Origin: Terfezia claveryi
Lineage: Eukaryota > Ascomycota > Pezizomycetes > Pezizales > Pezizaceae
NCBI GenBank assembly: GCA_015179025.1
Contig: WHUX01000115.1
Location: 106,841 to 170,840, forward strand
DNA: 64,000 bases
Direction of reading: 5' to 3'
The stretch's first letter is position 1. Every line of letters starts with the position of its first letter. The notes beneath the pieces were generated by a model, which saw only the letters and a program-made list of their open reading frames with translations, had not been told where the DNA came from and did not search any database. Below are positions 11,001 to 21,286 of this stretch, piece after piece. A program made the position numbers and the translations under genes.

Positions 11001-11483
11001 CACGAGATGTGCTATTGCTGGCTCTCTGGCTATCGCCTCGATCCCGGCAACCCTGATCCCTGACCCCTGGACCCTGACCTGCTGAGATAACCGACCGCAT
11101 CCCGGGAATCTCAACCAGGTACAGTATTCGCTCGCCTCTGGAATCTGCTCGAAGGTTCCACCAGATCTAGACTTCACGGATATGTAAGCTATATGGTTTT
11201 CTAGCTCTATATCAAATACCTCGTCCTTAAACCCTTGCTCCTTGTAATTTTGCCTGCTCGCTTGTAAGATCTTCCATGGTCTTCCGTTGTGTTCTGCGTT
11301 CGGTCTCCGCAGCGCTGGCTCTCTATCTTCCTGTCTTCTCTTCTCTTCTTACGCAACAACCTGTTACCCCTCCTGTATTTAGTGCTCCAAGCAATAAATG
11401 CCTCTCTCCCGAATATCCGCTCGAGTGTAGCTCAGACTGCCTCGCACCTGTCCTTGGATATGCCGCCCATTAGCCGCCCCATT

Positions 11484-11580
11484 AGGCTCTGGTTTCGCCC
11501 AAGTCTCCCGCCCCTCTAGACTCTGGTTGCGCCCAAGTCTCCTGCCTCCTGAGACTCTGGTTTCGCCCAAGTCCCCCAAC
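11484..11580. repeat. About 34-bp tandem repeat, three units
   Basis: The unit ACTCTGGTTTCGCCCAAGTC plus spacer recurs three times (about 11488, 11521, 11555). On the minus strand it reads as GxxDLGETR / LGRNQSL-type peptides depending on frame. The period is not a multiple of three, so it is unlikely to be under protein constraint. Confidence 0.55.
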
Positions 11581-12571
11581 GCCTCGCTCTCGCTTGCTCC
11601 GCTCGCTCCTGCTTGCTCCGCTGGTGCCTGCTTGCTCGTGCTTGCCTTGCCCTACTTCCCTTGCTTGCCCTTTGCCTTGCTCGGCGAGCCCTGCCACCCG
11701 ATCCTTAACAATTGACCACGAAGGTGATGAGTTCCTGGACACGCCAGGAGGCAGCTGGCAATCCTTTACAAGCATCTCCACAGTCATCTTGCGGAAATGA
11801 CGTCCACGGATTTTACTCTCGTAGATAAGGTCGATATCGGCTTGGTCAAGACCGTATGCATCCTTGTTGTCCTCAAGATACATTTTCACATGGCCTCTGT
11901 TCCAGTGCCGGAAATTTGGCGGGAGGTCGGGAGGGATGTTGGGGTGCTCGGGATTGCCGACGGTATTAGAGCTATCTGGGTCTACTGCAGGAGGCATACT
12001 GACGCAACTGGGGTGGTGAACTATGGAAATGATCACACACAGAATGAAGCTCGACCCACTGATCTTCTGATCTTGTGGGGAATCTGTATGATGTGAAGGA
12101 GGAATATGTTCGTTGTATGCCCAAGGAGCAATGTTAAGCTTGCGATGGGTATTGCGCTCTGAAGAAACCTGCGCCAAGACTTGCCAAGACCTTCATAATC
12201 GGGTAGCTTTGCCAAGAACCTTTTAACCTAATAGGTAATTGCGCTAACTGCAAACGGCACCGCAGAAAACAAAGCCTTTTTTTTTTGAGGGGGGGGGAAA
12301 CTCATTACTTTACTTGTATGTGCAAGCCTTAAGGGTCGCAGGCATGAAAACCATGCTTTCGCAGCCTCTCTAAAAGCATTAAAACCATGCTTTCGCAGCC
12401 TCACAATATACGTGACAAGTCGCTTGCCCGGCAGCTATCGACTTCAGGTGTGTCAAGCATGCCTTCGTAGGTTTCGTACTTCATAACTCTAGTTCTTTTT
12501 ACTTTCGCACCCCTTCTGGGTTTCTGGTAGGGCCTGGCCTGCTCTACCCACATGATCAGTGCCTGTGTTGA

Positions 12572-13255
12572 GAGTAATTCAGACATCTCGAGCATAGGGT
12601 AATTCAGACAGCTCGAGCATGTGTATTCGAGCATGGGGTAATTCAGACATCTCGAGCATGTGTATTCAGGCATCTCGATCGTGTAATTCAGGCATTGAGT
12701 ATTCAGACATCTCCGAGCATGAGTATTCAGACATCTCGAGCATGTGTATTCAGACATCTCGAGCATGTGTATTCAGACATCTCGAGCATGCGGAATTCAG
12801 ACATCTCGAGCATGTGTATTCAGGCATCTCGATCGTGTAATTCAGGCATTGAGTATTCAGACATCTCCGAGCATGAGTATTCAGACATCTCGAGCATGTG
12901 TATTCAGACATCTCGAGCATGTGTATTCAGACATCTCGAGCATGCGGAATTCAGACTTCCTGAACATGGGAATTCAGATATCTCGAGCATAGGGTAATTC
13001 AGATATCTCGAGCATGCGGAATTCAGACTTCCTGAGCATGGGAATTCAGACATCTCGAGCATGTGTATTCAGATATCTCGAGCATGTGGAATTCAGACAT
13101 CCTGAGCATGTGGAATTCAGCCATCTCGAGCATGGGGTAATTCAGACATCTCGAGCATGTGTATTCAGGCATGGGATAATTCAGAAATCTCGAGTATGAT
13201 TACTCAGACATCTCCGAGCATGTGTATTCAGACATCTCGACAGACTACTCGAGCT
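12572..13255. repeat. 21-23-bp minisatellite, about 30 units
   Basis: The unit ATTCAGACATCTCGAGCATG(TGT) is repeated for about 680 bp with a conserved CTCGAG core and variable linkers (TGTGT, CGGA, GGGTA). A block of about 150 bp (12643-12790) is itself repeated at about 12792-12940, giving a higher-order structure. It can be read open in several frames, but no gene is supported. Confidence 0.85.
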
Positions 13256-13400
13256 TGTGGGTAATGAATATGAAGCGATCATGAAGGGGGAATGAAATAC
13301 GGTTTTGGGGTAGTCTTGTATATTGGTCTCAAGGAGATCAATATCATGCTGTATTGCACTATACGAGGTGCTGATCAAGAGGCAATAACCTCTCGCAGAG

Positions 13401-13908
13401 TTAATAAGTTCTTAAGAATTCCTCGTAATCATTCTCCTCTTCTAATGAAGAGCCAATAGATATAGGCATATACAGTATTTTCAGGTTCGAATTTAACAAT
13501 GAAAGGGTTCTCAGGTTTCTGCGTGCCAAAAAATAAGGTTTCTGAGGTTTCTCGGGTGCCTTCGTTGCAGAACGGAGATGACTGCCACCGCGGCGCAAGC
13601 TCTTCACTTTGGAATTACGTTTAACCTATGTATGAGATCTTCTGTACAAAACTTCATTGGAACCGTGACAAGAGTAAAGACCAAACGCAATTGATATGCG
13701 TGATTCCCCTTGCAGATGTTTTATCACAAAGAACTATTGATCTACGTACCTGTACCGACGCGTAGTGTGGTTGCATTGTCTCGCACCTAATCTTGCCAGA
13801 CGAACGGTGACAGTACAAGTTTAGTCCAAGATTGATTTTGCGCTCCTGGGCAAGAACGGCGCGAGGCAGGGACCTGAGCGCCGTTGATACCAGTTGGTTG
13901 AGGAACAC
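13401..13908 (-). CDS. Hypothetical spliced gene fragment, minus strand
   Basis: Two minus-strand open segments look exon-like. One (ATG at 13908) runs to a donor-like GTACGTAG near 13750. The other contains RRGGSHLRSATKAPEKPQKP and ends EENDYEEFLRTY with a stop at 13401. They could be joined by an intron of about 140 bp, but the acceptor is unclear. I recognise no domain. The gene could equally be a decayed repeat. Confidence 0.2.
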
Positions 13909-13956
13909 AAGAGGAGGAGAATGAGAACCCTACATAGAGATGAACCATGACCCAAG

Positions 13957-14165
13957 CTAGTCTGGTTGGCACAACACCCTCCACAGGACCCAAGCCTTCC
14001 TCCAAACTCCCATTTAAAGTTAGTCTAGTTTTTAGTGCGTCAGTAGTAAGAGAAGACCTGTGTCAGCTAGGTAGCTTAGTTATACCTGCACAATAGTCTA
14101 TGCCACTGCACAACCACACTGCTGATAGATGATTATTTCTAGTCTGGTTGGCAGATTATTTCACG
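13957..14165. repeat. Two more copies of the TAGTCTGGTTGGCA repeat end
   Basis: TAGTCTGGTTGGCACAACACC at about 13958 matches 7059 for over 30 bp before diverging into other sequence. A shorter copy starts at 14139. All four copies in the window are in the same orientation, and two (6835, 7059) are followed by a perfect hairpin. Confidence 0.5.
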
Positions 14166-14459
14166 TGCAGAACTGAGAACGGGAACCTGGCGTGCCAAGC
14201 TGGATGACACAGTTGATCCTATATGCCAGACGGTACTTCTTTACTACACACAAGCTGGCCGAAAGATCAACTACTATGTGGCATACCTTTCGAGAACAGT
14301 TGCTTTGGGGGATCGACTGCCATCTTGGGTGGACCTGACGGTTGAAACAGAAGAACGAAAGGGTTTTTAGGTTTCAACACGTACTTGTTGAGACCCACAG
14401 TATTCAGCCCAAGATGTTGGCTACAGGAGGAGATATCCGTCCATTTGAAGACTTAATGA

Positions 14460-15803
14460 TGGAGGAGAGAATGCGGAATGTCATAATGGGAAAACACTGG
14501 CGTTAGCTAAGACAATGTTGAGGGTGTTTCGTTGATTCTTAAAAAATGATGCTTATGAGTTTTTGTGTTCCTTGGAGGAAGAGGTACAATCAGATTGAAA
14601 CAAGCTGAGGGCTGCATTTACAGATAAATTTGCCTTTAGCAAGTCGTTGTCAATTGCTCAGCGAATGGACATTAAAAACCAGTTGATGCCATTGAAGCAT
14701 GGCTCGAAACATATTTCAGAATATATCAAAGAAGCTCAGAGTCTATCTTTGAAGTTGCCAAAACAGTTGGATGAACTGTTGCCTATAGCGTTCATTGGGG
14801 GGATGTCAGACCGAGGAAAGAAGGAGCGGGTATCATTTGCAGTCACAGAAAACTCTGAGCCATGTGGAGGGCAAAAGTTGCCAAGAGTAGGCAGGTGGAA
14901 CAGTGGTGACAGCGGCGTCAGCCTCTATAGACAAGATAGATGAGATTATCAAACTTTTGAAGAGTCTCCAGGTCAATGTTTCTCAAGGAGGGGGAGGGCT
15001 AATTGGAGGGCTAATTCAAGAAATACACTGCAATATGGTATGGGTCCAGCATACGAGCATCAAGCTATGGTGCCATTTATATCAAATATTCGGCAACGAC
15101 TAGTCAATCCAAACATTACATGCTACAACTGTGGAGCAAAAGGCATTACTCTACGTCTTGTACAAATCCTTCACTGTCCTCCGGGGAGCAGAGGGCAGTA
15201 CGATAACAAGTGACAGCTCAGGTGGCAGACTAGGTACAGAGCTCGGATTGCAGTGGTGTCTGCCCTACTCTTAGTTATTGGTCCTCAATTGCGAACGGCA
15301 GGGCGTTTGGGCACAATGGTGTTACCAGGTGGAAGGAAAGAGATAATTACAGCGGCCAGGTTGGATGATTGAATGTGGTGATATTGGCAGCGAAGGTGCC
15401 GGGGTTGCAACAGAAACCACTCAAGGTGGTGGCACCAGCAGTCGGAGAGAAAAGAATAAGACCGGTGGATGAAGACAGACGAGAGGATGCAGCGAGCGTA
15501 TTGAACACAGAAGGTGACGACCCTATGTTTATTCTAGTAGTAGAGCAGGCAGATAAACGGCTTGACGAACAGCTTGACGAACAGCTCGGCGAACAGCTCG
15601 ACGGACAGCTCAACAAAAAGCTCCATGAACAGCTTGACAAACAGCTTGGGGAACAGCTGGAAGAAGAGCTCGACAAACAGCTCGATGAACAGCTCGACGA
15701 ACGGAAAGCCGGTAGTGTCCCTATTGCGTGGGTGGATTTGACGTTGGCACAATTATTTGACAATAGTACTAAACTACGAAAACAATTGGCACTTTTGCTA
15801 TAA
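14460..15803 (+). pseudogene. LTR-retrotransposon Gag remnant with CCHC knuckle and DEQL repeat
   Basis: The frame around 14540-14860 reads as a retrotransposon Gag core (YEFLCSLEEEVQSD, stop, KLRAAFTDKFAFSK, then the open frame from 14647 with ISEYIKEAQSL). Near 15124 a zinc knuckle (CYNCGAKG / HYSTSC) is split by a one-base frame change in the middle of C-x2-C-x4-H-x4-C. Downstream 15369-15803 is open for 144 codons and carries the DEQL-type tandem repeat before ending ALLL. Several stops and frame changes mark it as decayed. No protease, RT or integrase is visible before the 3' LTR at 16515, so the copy is internally deleted. It belongs to the same family as the inverted fragment at 18.8-19.7 kb. 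Confidence 0.5.
15556..15704 (+). repeat. 12-bp tandem repeat coding (D/E)xQL units
   Basis: About a dozen 12-bp units of the form GACGAACAGCTC give a peptide of repeated DEQL/GEQL/DKQL. Variation preserves the frame and the Leu heptad-like spacing, so the segment would form an acidic helix. It lies inside the Gag-related frame. Confidence 0.8.
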
Positions 15804-16514
15804 TCCTGGAGCTAGGAAGTGGAAGGCCGATGCCTCTGGCAGTGAGAGCTTTAGAATCACTGTCGGGGTGTCACGATTCAGTCCGTCTGGTAATGTATGG
15901 GTTCGGGTGATTTATGGTACAGTAAAAGAGCATTGATATCATGTAGACGATGTGAAAGTTTATGTGAGAAGGGATGGGAATGCAGATAGGGACACTGGGA
16001 CAGAAGTAGCTTATGAAAATGCAGTTTTGCGTTGGGGTGAGAGCTGGGGAAGTTTCATTGAGTGCAGGTGGTGTCTCGCTTGAAGAAGGGGGATGGGCGG
16101 GATGAGTTAAAACACAATGATCTGATTGTGGTGGAAGATCGCTTATATTGAGCTTCTTCAATCTGAAATTCTCAATAACAATAGTTAGAAAAAGGAGAGA
16201 AAGTAAAAAACGAGAGAAAGTAGAAAACAGCGGAACATCTACCACATTCCAATCCCGCAACTGTTTGACCACAAAACCTCTTGCTTGCATTCAGTGTCCG
16301 AGAACCCCGCAACCGTTGGACCACACCCCCAAGCCGACTGCAGTATCCCATGCTCAACAATTCAATCTACCACATTTTTAAAGGTATCTTGCCTTTCCCC
16401 GACATCAGCTGGCACGGATTGCTACATTCAACAGTGTTTGTGGAGAGAATACATGTTGGCTTTAGTTTAAGTTGTTTTCACACAGGACGTGTGCTTTGAG
16501 AGGGGGGGATGGTC
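15804..16514 (+). mobile_element. 3' internal end of the LTR-retroelement remnant, with polypurine tract
   Basis: No coding frame is supported. Segments at 16105-16150 (AATGATCTGATTGTGGTGG) and 16245-16430 recur in inverse orientation at 19125-19245 and 18840-19020. A purine run GAGAGGGGGGGATGG (16498-16512) directly precedes the LTR start at 16515 and fits a polypurine primer. Confidence 0.5.
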
Positions 16515-16698
16515 TGTGGGGTGTTAAATACCAGAAGGGGAAAGAAGAGCTAGAAGAGAGCAATACCATATAATGAGGCACGGTAGATAGCCTCCATAGA
16601 AAGAGACTCTACTCTTTGCCTCTACGAGGGACTTGACTCCTTGATGAACCATTTATCCCTACAGCGACAATAAAATCTTTCAAAGTCTATTCCGACAG
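16515..16698 (+). repeat. 3' or solo LTR (TGTGGGG... end uncertain)
   Basis: It starts TGTGGGGTGTTAAATACC directly after a polypurine tract. Its first 110 bp match, in reverse complement, 19745 downwards (TGTGGAGTGCTAAATAAGGG). The end is placed at a CCGACA near 16698 only by analogy with TG...CA LTRs. Confidence 0.45.
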
Positions 16699-16895
16699 TC
16701 GACCAGTGATCATGGCGGGAAAAATGTAGGTCATGAAAGTTTAGTCAGGTTATGGAAGTTTATCTCTAATGTTAATAGCCATTATTACACGGGATGGAAT
16801 GAGTGGCAAGGGACAAGGGATCTAAACTATAAGTATGGCTCAGCAGTTCCAAGTGTATATAACAGGGCTATACTAATATCCTATCCAAATACAGC

Positions 16896-18146
16896 ATGGA
16901 CACCATGGATTATTCAACCCAGGATAGGCATACAATTCCCACCTTGCGCTGGACAACCGTGCCTCCTGATTCATCCTCTGCAGAATTCTTCAGAACCTCT
17001 GTGGATTATCTTTGCCAAGTTTTATCTCATTTCCGTATTTCTGCTATTGAGTTGCTAGCACTCAAAAGCCGAAGCAATGAGAATCCGAGACCGGTATTGG
17101 TTATTACTTTACATCCAGCTGAATCCCACCGTGAAGACGAGTTGGTAACGTTCGCGGCACAACGGAGATTCACCGAGCTTGTTGCAGTAAGGGAGGTTAT
17201 CATTGGCATTGGGCTTGTAGAGAGGCAGAGGAGGAAGATTCGAAATGGTGACAGTATTTCAGCTTATACCGATCATCTTAGCCAAGGGTCATTGGGGGGA
17301 GTTATTTCTGTTGGCAACAAATTCTATGGGACAACATGCTACCATGTCGTGCACCCTACAAAAGATGCAGCAACCGAACCTGAACAATTATCGTTATCAT
17401 CACCCTCACAACGTACTATCATTGAGTCAAGATTGGAAGCCGCATCAGCCTTGAATGAGGCAAGAAGCGACCTTCTGAATGTCCAACGCCAAATCACGGA
17501 GGGATCACGGCAACCAGACGAGGCGACAAATTTCGAACTAGAGGTGTCGTTTTGTGAGAGACGAGTTCAAGAAGCTCTAGAAGAAACAGAAATAGGCACA
17601 GTGCCCCTAAGCAGAAATCAAATAACGACTAGAGATTGGAATGGTCGAAATACCTCTGTTGATTGGACAATCTTCACAATCCCTTCCAGCAGGCATGTCA
17701 CCATCCCTAACAAAATTGATTTATCAGGGATAGGCTCGCCCTATCCTAGTGGGATTTGCAGAGTCTTGAAGATATATGATGGGTCAACAATTCATACAGC
17801 TGGCTCTGGAATTGTTGAGCCCAAGGTTGTATACAAAGATGGGGTATCCTCCGGCGCAACGAAAGGCATAATTGGGCATGGGTTGGCTAGGGTCAACTTT
17901 GATGGTATGGGCAAATTTACGGATGAATTATTCATTATTTCAGATCGTCCGTTCAAGGCGTTCTCTGAGAATGGAGATAGTGGTTCATGGCTTGTAGGCG
18001 AGGACAACGATCTATATGGTTTCATTATTGGGGGTCTTGTAGACCGCAAAAATCTTGCATACAGGACCTACTTCACGGATATTAGGTTGCTCTGGGCGGA
18101 GATTCAGGAACTGACGGGGGAGATCCCTCAGTTACCACAGTTGTAG
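16896..18146 (+). CDS. Trypsin/chymotrypsin-fold serine protease-like protein, 416 aa
   Basis: One uninterrupted frame from ATG 16896 to TAG 18146. The first Met (MDTMDYSTQD) follows a stop-rich leader and no upstream start competes. Catalytic-triad candidates of a chymotrypsin-fold protease are visible: His150 in TTCYHVV, Asp256 in SVDWTIF, Ser362 in NGDSGSW, in the correct order and context. A Glu/Gln-rich, probably coiled-coil insertion (about 165-235) lies between His and Asp. There is no N-terminal signal peptide or membrane segment, so an intracellular role is likely. The N-terminal 115 residues are unrecognised; in fungi such protease domains often sit beside other domains or in NLR-type proteins, which is an inference. 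It lies between inverted fragments of one LTR-retroelement family and has no stops or AT drift. Confidence 0.7.
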   Translation: MDTMDYSTQDRHTIPTLRWTTVPPDSSSAEFFRTSVDYLCQVLSHFRISAIELLALKSRSNENPRPVLVITLHPAESHREDELVTFAAQRRFTELVAVREVIIGIGLVERQRRKIRNGDSISAYTDHLSQGSLGGVISVGNKFYGTTCYHVVHPTKDAATEPEQLSLSSPSQRTIIESRLEAASALNEARSDLLNVQRQITEGSRQPDEATNFELEVSFCERRVQEALEETEIGTVPLSRNQITTRDWNGRNTSVDWTIFTIPSSRHVTIPNKIDLSGIGSPYPSGICRVLKIYDGSTIHTAGSGIVEPKVVYKDGVSSGATKGIIGHGLARVNFDGMGKFTDELFIISDRPFKAFSENGDSGSWLVGEDNDLYGFIIGGLVDRKNLAYRTYFTDIRLLWAEIQELTGEIPQLPQL

Positions 18147-18838
18147 CTAAGAATTGCTAGTCTTGTAGTTTAGAATGGGCGGAAAACGGGTGGCACCAGG
18201 GGCAGAAAGGAATGATAAAGGAAACAATTGCATAAATGATAGATTTTATTTTTATTTTTAGAGTCTGTACGTTGATTCGACAAAATGCATGCGACGGCCC
18301 CGTCCGTTCCCTTCGTCTTTGAAGACTTGGTACAGAGTACACACCGCCACGTCCATGAACCTTCATCCCTATCTGACCACTCTGTACATGAAAAGAGACT
18401 GGAGTAGAAAGGAAAACTATAACTGAACTGGTAGTGTTGCCCATTCTCCTATGACAGCCAACGTGCTCCATGACCCCCCCCCCCCCTGGATCGATGTTTT
18501 CTTCACATCCTGTATTGTGTCTACCATGGGTCTTTGGCAGGGTATTCCATACACAGCAGATGCCTTTGTGTCAACGCATTCATCCTCAGTCTCGACCGGC
18601 TTTGCAGCTGCTGGTATGCCTTGTGTCCCACTTGACGTTTATTTTAGTTTTTTTTTTTTGAAGCTATACGTCTAGGGAGCCTAAGGCTATGAGACGGCCG
18701 TTCTCACATTTAAAGGCTCGGTACCCTCACACTTCCAAGCCGAAGAGATCAATGGTACAGAAATAACCCCTTCTTCCGGCTCCACGCCCCTACCAGCCCT
18801 TCCCCTAACCAATAATAGCCTCCTCCGCCACGCCCCAT
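18147..18838. other. No gene seen
   Basis: Contains a poly-C run (about 18473-18486), a poly-T run (about 18649-18658) and short overlapping open frames on both strands with no recognisable domain. Confidence 0.35.
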
Positions 18839-19745
18839 CCCGTCTGTTGGAAATGCGGTAATCCGTGCCAGCTGATGCGGGGGAAAGGCAAGATGCCTTA
18901 GAATGTTGTAGACGGAATTATTGGGCTTAGAATGTTGCAGTCGTTTTCGGGGTGTGGGCAAACAGATACGGGATTGGAATGTGGCAGATGTTCTCGGAAT
19001 GCTGAGTGTGAGCGCGAGGGTTTGGACGATCGATGGGTACATATGCCCACTCTTTTCTTCTTTTTCTCTATATTAGGTCTCTATCGATATACGAGTATTA
19101 CGATCAATACAAGCAATCTTCAACCACAATCCGAGCATTGTGTGATTATTTATATAGAGCAATATTCTACCACAATCCGAGCATTCTGTGACTATTTATA
19201 TAAAGCGATCCTCTACCACAATCCGAGAGTTGTGTGATTTTTCTTACACCGTCAAACCACCCCGTCCCTCCTTAGACTAGGCCCAGGTTCGAGAAGAACG
19301 TCTCGACCAGGCTTGCCATGTATTCCTCCCCCCATCCTTCACCTGCTTCAACCACTTCTTCTGCTCATCCATTTCTTCCCAATTCCCCCATCTTCGGCCA
19401 ATCTCTTCCCCAAGTGGACAGACCAGGGCTACGTGCCTGTTTGTTTTCACATGTCTTCCGCATGTCGGTGAAGTGAGCCACGAACACACGAAAGTAAGAT
19501 GACGATGTTGAGGTAACTAATAACGCAAACGCAAATGATCAAAGCACGAGATAACGATAGGACGATAGAATACGGACCCTCGTTTCTCTTCAGTCTTTCC
19601 AGTACCCCCAGTTTGTGGGGATGATGCTTCATCAAAGAGTAGGGTATCATTCTATGGAGGCTATCTACCGTTCCTCGTTAAATACTATGTATTTATTCCC
19701 CTCTTCTAGAACTTCTTTTCCCCTTCCCTTATTTAGCACTCCACA
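18839..19745 (-). mobile_element. Inverted fragment of the same LTR-retroelement family
   Basis: On the minus strand an LTR-like start TGTGGAGTGCTAAATAAGGG lies at 19745 and matches 16515-16620, including GGTAGATAGCCTCCATAGAA. Further down, 19245-19125 and 19020-18840 match 16105-16150 and 16245-16430. The order LTR, then the two internal blocks, differs from the left copy (blocks, then LTR). This fits a 5' LTR joined to 3' internal sequence after loss of the coding region. Confidence 0.5.
19125..19245. repeat. About 50-bp tandem repeat, three units
   Basis: ACCACAATCCGAGCATTGTGTGATTATTTATATA-type units recur three times. The single-unit counterpart at 16105-16150 shows that this array grew after the two retroelement copies separated. 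Confidence 0.6.
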
Positions 19746-20340
19746 TCGTCCAATTCTAGGGATGTGATTACCTTGGTTTTGAGAATTCTGACCTAAGACT
19801 AACTAATTCTGACATGTAGGGTCTAATATCTGACAGTTTTAATTTGATATTAGATATGTCTTGTCCTACTCGGGCCCATAACACAGTCTTCGTCACTAGC
19901 TTGGCCCTTGCTCCGCATCCTGTCTCCCCTGCATCCTTACTCTTGCTTTGTTCTATCCCATAGAGCGGTGCGTCCCGCCCACGTGTGGGACGCTAAATGG
20001 ACGTCCCACCCAGCTTTGGGACTAGTGACGTCCCATCCAGCGGTGGGTCCAGCCTATGCACATTTTCACCGTCGCATGCACCAGTCGAACGAAATGATCT
20101 ATAAACGTTTCATACAAATTAATTATCACCATCCACATTGTATACATGTTCAAAACAATGACTGCACCACCAAATAAACAACCCCAAACTACGAGTTAAT
20201 TATCACCACACCAGTAAACAAATCAAATTAAATGAAAAAACAAAATGCGACAGGCCAAAAAATAAATAGAATAAAAAAGAAAAGTAAAAAACCCAGATTG
20301 TAGTCTAGGGCTCATTAGGAATTATAGTAAATATAGGTAT
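19746..20340. other. No gene seen; short GTCCCA repeats
   Basis: The segment 19968-20055 has three variants of a GCGTCCCxCCxxxxGTGGGAC-type unit, each weakly palindromic. No reading frame is supported and the sequence becomes AT-rich after about 20100. Confidence 0.3.
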
Positions 20341-20510
20341 ACAGATAAGTAGGCTCTAGTGTCAATTTACTACAATAGGAGATAGTCTCCTACTGCAGCA
20401 TGCAATAAGTATACAGAATTTTTGACTTCTTCTTTTGGTATTATTGGATGGTTGCCTTTTTGAGATAGTTCTTTTTTGGCCTATACCTTTTCTAGTATCT
20501 CTATAATGTT
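20341..20510. repeat. AT-shifted copy of a dispersed repeat (also 3490-3660 and 49795-49960)
   Basis: CAATTTACTAC..AGGAGA, AGTCTCCTACTGCAGCA, GAATTTTTGACTTCTTC and GTTGCCTTTTTGAGA align in order with CAATTTACTGCGGTGGGAGA, AGTCTCCCATCGCAGCA and GGTTACCTTTTTGGGA at 3490-3605. The third copy near 49795 is closer to this one. Differences from the 3.5-kb copy are largely C-to-T and G-to-A. Confidence 0.6.
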
Positions 20511-21286
20511 TAATAATACTTCCAGTTGTTACTATCATTACTTCCAATTTAGAGAATAATGAAGGCATCAAGCACAAGTTAGATGTATTAGAGGAGAGCC
20601 AACTTGTAATAGGAAAGACCCTGAAAGGTAGGCATTCTATGTAGTTTTGTTTTTTTTCTTCATTAGCTTTCATTAATATTCTTTAGTACTTTGGAAAGTA
20701 AAGATAGAGGTTTCTGTTTCGACAGCCTCTAATACTCAATACTGAAGTATTATACAATACTTGGGCTTGAAAGAACCAAACATCATGTAATTTGAAGTTC
20801 TTTATATAGTTAAAAATATTAAAAAGTTTTAATAAGGTCTAGATAAAGAAGATATATAAATAGATAGGTACTTGTTCTAGCTTAATAATACTATCTTACT
20901 ACTAGCAAAAATGCAAATACTTTCCATTTCAGGTAAAAGAGACTTCCTTAATCATTTTTTTAGAGGAAGCAATAATATAGACTATTTATTTAAGAGTACT
21001 ACTAATATTATAATTACTTCAACCTACTACATGAATGCCAGAAACTTATGTAGTAAACTGTGAATGGTAATTGAGTTAAAAAAGGTAGTTAATGAATCAG
21101 ATCATTAGTAAACAATCTTAAAGTTAATAGCTACTAGTACCTTCTCTCACTTTCTAGTAATAGTAGTTCTTATGAATCTCAGATCATGTTGGTATTTTAT
21201 ATAGTTTTCACAATTAGACAGCATTCAAGAGAAGTTACTTAGCCTTAATGATAGTATCACATTAATAAAAGACATCTTGTATAAGT
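20511..21286. other. AT-rich decayed DNA flanking element A
   Basis: Strongly AT-rich sequence with no long frame. Together with 43798-46359, which has similar composition, it is the interrupted target of retroelement A. Confidence 0.5.

Larger units (their letters stand above)
9632..11997 (-). pseudogene. Second effector-type gene: SAM-like header plus PD-(D/E)XK-like nuclease domain, broken at a G12 tract
   Basis: Chosen start is the ATG at 11997, followed after about 28 residues by a SAM-like header (HWNRGHVKMYLEDNKDAYGL to CQLPPG, ending near 11743) clearly related to the header at 4.5-4.7 kb. The middle (11.7-10.7 kb) is repeat-rich with uncertain exons. The C-terminal part resumes near 10640 (about 10640-10560), has an intron at about 10480-10559, and continues with GTTDFIVLP, LAIELNKEIKEADCRQAIMEL and VVLLTDL...W, the D...ExK...Q core of a nuclease domain common in fungal Crinkler-type proteins. 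The tail (FFDEMSEVEVKKWKFQH, stop at 9632) is in another frame, separated by 12 G (plus-strand C12, 9843-9854). EEFNWGP is duplicated in tandem near 10350. No NTPase domain is seen. Confidence 0.6.

Noticed and set aside
12401..13199. ORFs of 61-121 aa across the minisatellite on both strands
   Set aside because: A repeat unit without stop codons stays open in several frames; peptide repeats (SRACVFRHLEH and similar) have no independent support.
12572..13255. CRISPR-like array
   Set aside because: Units are 21-23 bp and contiguous, with 2-5-bp linkers and no unique spacers, and the region is eukaryotic. It is a minisatellite.
6835..14165. Helitron 3' ends (hairpin followed by CTAG, read on the minus strand)
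   Set aside because: Hairpins lie upstream of CTA(G/C/T), but the terminal base varies, the base after CTAG is not T, the hairpin-to-end distance is longer than usual, and two copies lack a hairpin. No Rep/helicase fragment is present.
15347..15763. Minus-strand ORF of 138 aa rich in Ser and Cys
   Set aside because: Antisense of the DEQL repeat; the Ser/Cys run is only the complement of GAGCTGCTC-type units.
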